This document shows positions 60,405-64,000 of a stretch of 64,000 nucleotides of DNA, piece after piece (position 1 is the first letter of the stretch; each line of letters starts with the position of its first letter). The notes beneath the pieces are model-generated. The model saw only the letters and a program-made list of their open reading frames with translations. It was not told where the DNA came from and made no database searches. The stretch covers positions 62,001 through 126,000 of the forward strand of contig JAUIRK010000893.1 of the NCBI GenBank assembly GCA_030549495.1, written 5' to 3'. Source of the DNA: Nectonema munidae (Eukaryota; Nematomorpha; Nectonematoida; Nectonematidae). The position numbers and the translations under genes are program-made.

Positions 60405-60548
60405 TTAAAGGAAAACTTCTTCCTGTGATTTTGCTCATGATTGAATTTTCTTTCAACTGGGGTTCTGGAAATGTATGGGATGCATCTCACTTTGCTTTGG
60501 AGATGGAAAGCATTATTGTGACTTTCAATCATCGCTTGGGCGTTTTAG
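60405..60548 (+). CDS. Neuroligin-like protein, coding exon 3 (oxyanion-hole region)
   Basis: Two bases complete Val161, then 47 codons encode residues 162-208. The reading KGKLLPVILLMIEFSFNWGS, then GNVWDASHFALEMESIIVTF and NHRLGVL, matches the neuroligin block LPV.V.IHG.SYEWGSGN.YDGS.LA....IVVT.NYRLGVLG. Enzymatic members have HGGG here for the oxyanion hole. This protein has MIEFSFNWGSGN, with neither the HG nor the GG. The acceptor is AG at 60403-60404 (the codon phase supports it over the AAAG a few bases on), and the donor is GTATAA at 60549. It is too short and spliced to appear as a long open frame. Confidence 0.9.
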
Positions 60549-60772
60549 GTATAAATAATTTCATGTTACCTTCATCTCATTCAAAATGAAAGAAAATATT
60601 TACATATGTCTTCTTTATCTTCAATTTTTTATAACTCATGACAGTCATGACAGAGAAAAATGTTTATAGTAATTTCAAATAACACCCACGCAAATAAATT
60701 CCGCTTAGACAAAAGGCAATAAAGTCAAATTTTTCATCATGCAAGCATATAGTGCGTGAAAAGATAAAATAC

Positions 60773-60873
60773 CCATCGACATAATGTCGAGGGACAAAAT
60801 GTCGCCAGAAAAAAATGCCGATAGACAAATATCGGCAATCCTTTGAAGAGGACATAATGTCGAGACCAAAAAT
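60773..60873. repeat. Cluster of short palindromes on GACATAATGTC
   Basis: CGACATAATGTCG, GACAAAATGTC, GCCGAT...ATCGGC and GGACATAATGTCG follow one another within 100 bp. A looser set (ATTATGTCCACCGATATTG, GTGTCTTTCGG, TTTTGTCTGCAC) occurs at 18836-18893. It looks like an eroded short repeat built of palindromic modules. Confidence 0.55.
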
Positions 60874-61951
60874 GGTGATGATATTTATAGCAATAGATAG
60901 TGACTTAGTTAATTAGTTCTTTAGTTATGTTTGTATATCAGGTTTAAATATGTATATTGTATATATGTTATGCTTTTGTCTACTATTGAAAACTTTTATA
61001 AGTCAATAAATTCATCTTCACTTTAGTCAAAAACTAGCCGTGTAAATTAATAAAGTAATCTCTTTCGTGTTGAATTATCAGAAAAGGTAGAAAAATAAGG
61101 ATAAATGTATTTTGCTATTGGAATAATGATTAGGACTTTGTGTTTGCAGCATAATTTATGATTAATAAAAATTTTTACAACAAAACAATATACGAATAGA
61201 CAAATATAAAAACAAATAAAATCCATACTTTTGGATGTTTAACTACTATCCGCAGTCAGTTTTGGTCACAGAAAAATAATTGGACGTGGTCCTTTTCCAA
61301 AATCAATAAAAAGTGAAATTTCATAGAAGAAACAAACATTGACTTGTATATTGACATCTTCAAATGCCAAAACATTCTTTTTCGTTCTAAAACAAGAGAA
61401 TCTAAACTCTCATTGCAAAGCCAATAGAAATTGCAAACACAAATTTAAAAGTCCTAAGATTTGTTCAATTTCTTAAAAAATGAGTAAAATTGAAAAAAAA
61501 TTTTGGCTGAAAAAATCTCAAATTTTTTTTTTCGAAAAAATGATAAAGATTTCCTTGTTTAAAACTTGAAATTTTTTCCCAGTGATTTCCTAATCCTTCG
61601 TGAATAAGTCCACACTTTTCATTCTGAATAAATTTAAAAAATTTTTTTCCATATTTATTGAAGTAATTCCTAAATCTCCCCTCAATAACAGTCAAATGAA
61701 CAAGTGGTTCCAGTTGTAACAACTTTTTGATACGTTAATTAAAATTGAATCATTCAAAATTTTAGACATTTTTTAAATATTTCAATATAATTTATAACTT
61801 TGTAACACTTTTTATGGCATATAACTTTAACATATAATATTTAAATAAACATTAGAAAAGATGTATATGTGTTGATTGAATTCAAAAAAAATTCAAATGA
61901 ATTTTTGGACAACATTTTAAAGAAAATTTTACTGATATTTTTATCATATCT

Positions 61952-62189
61952 GGTAAATTCACCGATCTAAATTCACCGACAATCAATTCACCAATTTAAA
62001 TAATTAAAATATTAAAAATTAAAATAATTCAATTCTGAGTTTTAATTGTAAGGAAAATTTAAATGTGATGAAATAAATTTGTAATCAATAAATCAATAAT
62101 GAATTTAAAGATCAATATATCTTTTTTCAGTGAAATTAATTGTCTGTTTATAGTCGGTGAATTGAGGTCGGTGAATTTACCTAGACTCA
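61952..62189. repeat. MITE, GGTAAATTCACCGA family, copy 2
   Basis: Terminal GGTAAATTCACCGA / TCGGTGAATTTACC, with extended right end CTAGACTC that mirrors GAGTCTAG of copy 1. The interior matches copy 1 (2877-3163) in inverse orientation. Possible target duplication ATTTTT(AT)CAT on the left and ATTTTTCAT on the right. Confidence 0.8.
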
Positions 62190-62606
62190 TTTTTCATGGT
62201 ATGAATATAAAAGATTTAATCCATAAAATGCTCTCAAAGGACCCAGTGACTTAAGAAAAATATTAGCTTTAACTTTTTATATTTGATGAAAAAATAAAGA
62301 ATAGGCCTATATTTGAAGTTGTATCACAATTAGGAAGAGAATTTCAACAAATTTTATATTTTTTGATAAACAAAGTAAAGCATGTTTTATACTTTTTTTT
62401 TTCTTTTTTTTATTATTTTATTTTACTTCGAACACATTTAAAAAGGCAATACTTAAATAAAATTTTTTGCAGTCATGACAAAGTCTAAAGTAAAAAATCT
62501 TTTTCTCTATTACTTACGCATGCTATAATTTCAATTTGTTATGCATTACAAATATTATAGACTTTAAATGTAACGATGGTCGTTTCAGTTTGTCTCTTAT
62601 TTTAGA

Positions 62607-62944
62607 TATACCATCTTTAGTTCCATTTTATCCCTTTGAAATTCAATCTGAAATAAAATTTTTGATTTCATTGTGATTATATTATTTAGTATTTTTAGAA
62701 AAAATATTAAAATTCAATTAAAAAAGTATTAATTTTGTAATTTAAAAAGTAAATATAAAAAAGTGTTGAAGAAATAATAAATATTTGTAATAGTTTAATT
62801 GCTAATAAAATTTAATCTGAAAGTAATGTTTAAATAAAAATGACACAATTCAAAACAATATAAACACAACAAAATCAATAATTTAGAATTGCAAAAAGAT
62901 AAAATGGGACAACAAAAAGACAAATTAGAACTAAATATGGTATA
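62607..62944. repeat. TATACC-family element, 338 bp
   Basis: TATACCATCTTTAGTTCCAT at the left is inverted at the right as AGAACTAAATATGGTATA. The part just inside the right end repeats AAAAAGA-type words spaced like the 21-bp units of the foldback element. It is non-coding. Confidence 0.65.
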
Positions 62945-63845
62945 AACATTTTGTCACTTATACTAGGTAAGCCAATGTCTACCGAAAACCGACATTTTAT
63001 TTCGGAATTTCGCGTTTACTCAAAAACTTACAAGCGGTGAATTCACTAAATAGTTTTTTTAATTAAGCTATCAAAGTAAAAGAGCAAAAAAATATGCGAG
63101 GTTATTTCCTTATTTATGAAACTTACTATGGTTTTAATTAGGACAAAAAATTGAATTAAAAAGTTTGAGCTGGAGTGCTAAATGCTACTCATTTCAAACT
63201 TCTTCTGACATTTTGGAAAAAAAGTAAAAATGATAAAAGTTGGTTATTTTAAGCAAATTTAAATAGCATATGTATATTCCAACTAGTTTAGGGAGTAGAG
63301 TGCCTTTGTCAGGGGATTAAAAACGGGCTGCATGTACTCTCAACAATATCCAACACCACACCATCGCAGCCAATCAATTCCCATATACGAACAAGCTCCC
63401 ATGGCATTTAGAAATATATTATGGTGGAATTAACATATGTTTAATCGAATTAGATTAGGGACATGCCGATGTGTATTTTTGGGTAAAAAGATTTTATTGT
63501 AAACTGTGCAAAATTAAAAAAATACTATACATAATTTTTATTTACCAATTTTTTTCAACAAACATTATAAATTTTCTTTCCTAAAATATTTTTTATTTAC
63601 TTTGAAGTGTTTTTGAAAGAAATTTTGTTTTAAATAAAAAATAGCTGTTCTTAGTAGTAACTGAGTGAGTAAATAAAATCCTACTAACTTACTGGCTGAC
63701 AAATTAAATAGGAATCCAATAACGATTTTTGCAAAACAACTAACATAAGAGAATTTGACTTTTCTGTTATATACTAAAAATTGTTATATTTATTTTTGTG
63801 CAATTTATCAATATAAGTTGATGTATCTTTTCACAATTTCTAAAG

Positions 63846-64000
63846 GATTTCTGTCTACTGGCAACAATTTTGCAAGAGGAAACTACGCATTCTTGGATAC
63901 CGGCGCATGTTTGCAATGGATCACTCGAAATATCAAGTCGTTTGGAGGTGATCCACAACGTATATCGATTTTTGGTGTTAACCACGGCGCCGCCTTAGCC
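63846..64000 (+). CDS. Neuroligin-like protein, coding exon 4, cut by the window end (nucleophile-elbow region)
   Basis: Two bases complete Gly209, then 51 codons encode residues 210-260 before the window ends. The reading FLSTGNNFARGNYAFLD and WITRNIKSFGGDPQRISIFG is the strongly conserved GF..TGD....GN.GLLDQ..AL.W...NI..FGGDP..IT.FG block. The nucleophile elbow G-x-S-x-G is here Gly252-Val-Asn254-His-Gly256 (GVNHG), with Asn at the Ser position, so esterase activity is not expected. Vertebrate neuroligins likewise lack the Ser (Gly there). The acceptor is AG at 63844-63845, in the phase required by exon 3. The remaining fold, stalk, transmembrane segment and PDZ-binding tail would lie beyond 64000. 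Confidence 0.93.

Larger units (their letters stand above)
60549..63845 (+). other. Intron 3 of the neuroligin-like gene, about 3.3 kb
   Basis: GT at 60549 and AG at 63844-63845. It contains a cluster of short GAC/GTC palindromes (60773-60873), a MITE of the GGTAAATTCACCGA family (about 61952-62189) and a TATACC-family element (62607-62944). The rest shows nothing recognisable. Confidence 0.8.

Noticed and set aside
63767-63985. 72-codon minus-strand frame
   Set aside because: It is antisense to the conserved GN..LLD...W...NI..FGGDP exon of the neuroligin-like gene.
1-64000. CRISPR arrays, rRNA genes, retrovirus-like or Polinton elements
   Set aside because: None of the defining repeats, domains or conserved cores was seen. 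The tandem 21-bp arrays have no unique spacers.

Overview
The window is strongly A+T-rich invertebrate nuclear DNA with long introns and a dense, mostly degraded load of DNA transposons. The two host genes I could piece together from exon homology, splice signals and codon phase are of animal (arthropod-like) type. The mixture of piggyBac, Tc1-like, hAT-type and pogo-like remnants in very A+T-rich DNA would fit a crustacean such as a caligid copepod, but that is a guess and not shown by the sequence.

Layout. (1) 1-620, minus strand: the N-terminal half of a broken piggyBac transposase running off the left edge. (2) 4265-10813, minus strand: the first four coding exons of a TRIM-NHL-type RING/B-box/coiled-coil E3 ligase (nhl-1/thin/TRIM2/3/32-like). 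The order is start exon with half the RING, second half of the RING, B-box, coiled coil. The rest should lie beyond the left edge. Its introns hold a pogo-like transposase fragment and several MITEs. (3) 10.8-34.8 kb: intergenic, with two copies of a tRNA-derived SINE, hAT-type MITEs (two with perfect 8-bp target duplications), a 21-bp tandem array, and a nearly complete but broken piggyBac transposase at 29.3-31.0 kb with short TTAA/TTAG-type MITEs beside it. (4) 34816-64000, plus strand: four exons of a neuroligin-like cholinesterase-fold adhesion protein that runs off the right edge, separated by introns of about 15.5, 9.7 and 3.3 kb. The introns carry a 1.15-kb foldback element, two nearly identical piggyBac fragments, a Tc1-like element with IR/DR-type arms, a non-LTR reverse transcriptase fragment and more MITEs.

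The two host genes are divergently arranged about 24 kb apart and show no sign of a functional link beyond position. The neuroligin-like protein has Asn where active esterases have the nucleophilic Ser, so it is most likely a non-enzymatic adhesion protein.

The most distinctive repeat signal is a family of elements ending in TATACCATTTTTAG-like sequence with 21-bp tandem units just inside the ends. One copy (37064-38215) is a long foldback palindrome. A second theme is a set of piggyBac-type MITEs that share TTAA targets, CCC starts and a short palindrome just inside the end. No retrovirus-like or Polinton element, CRISPR array or complete tRNA/rRNA gene was recognised.
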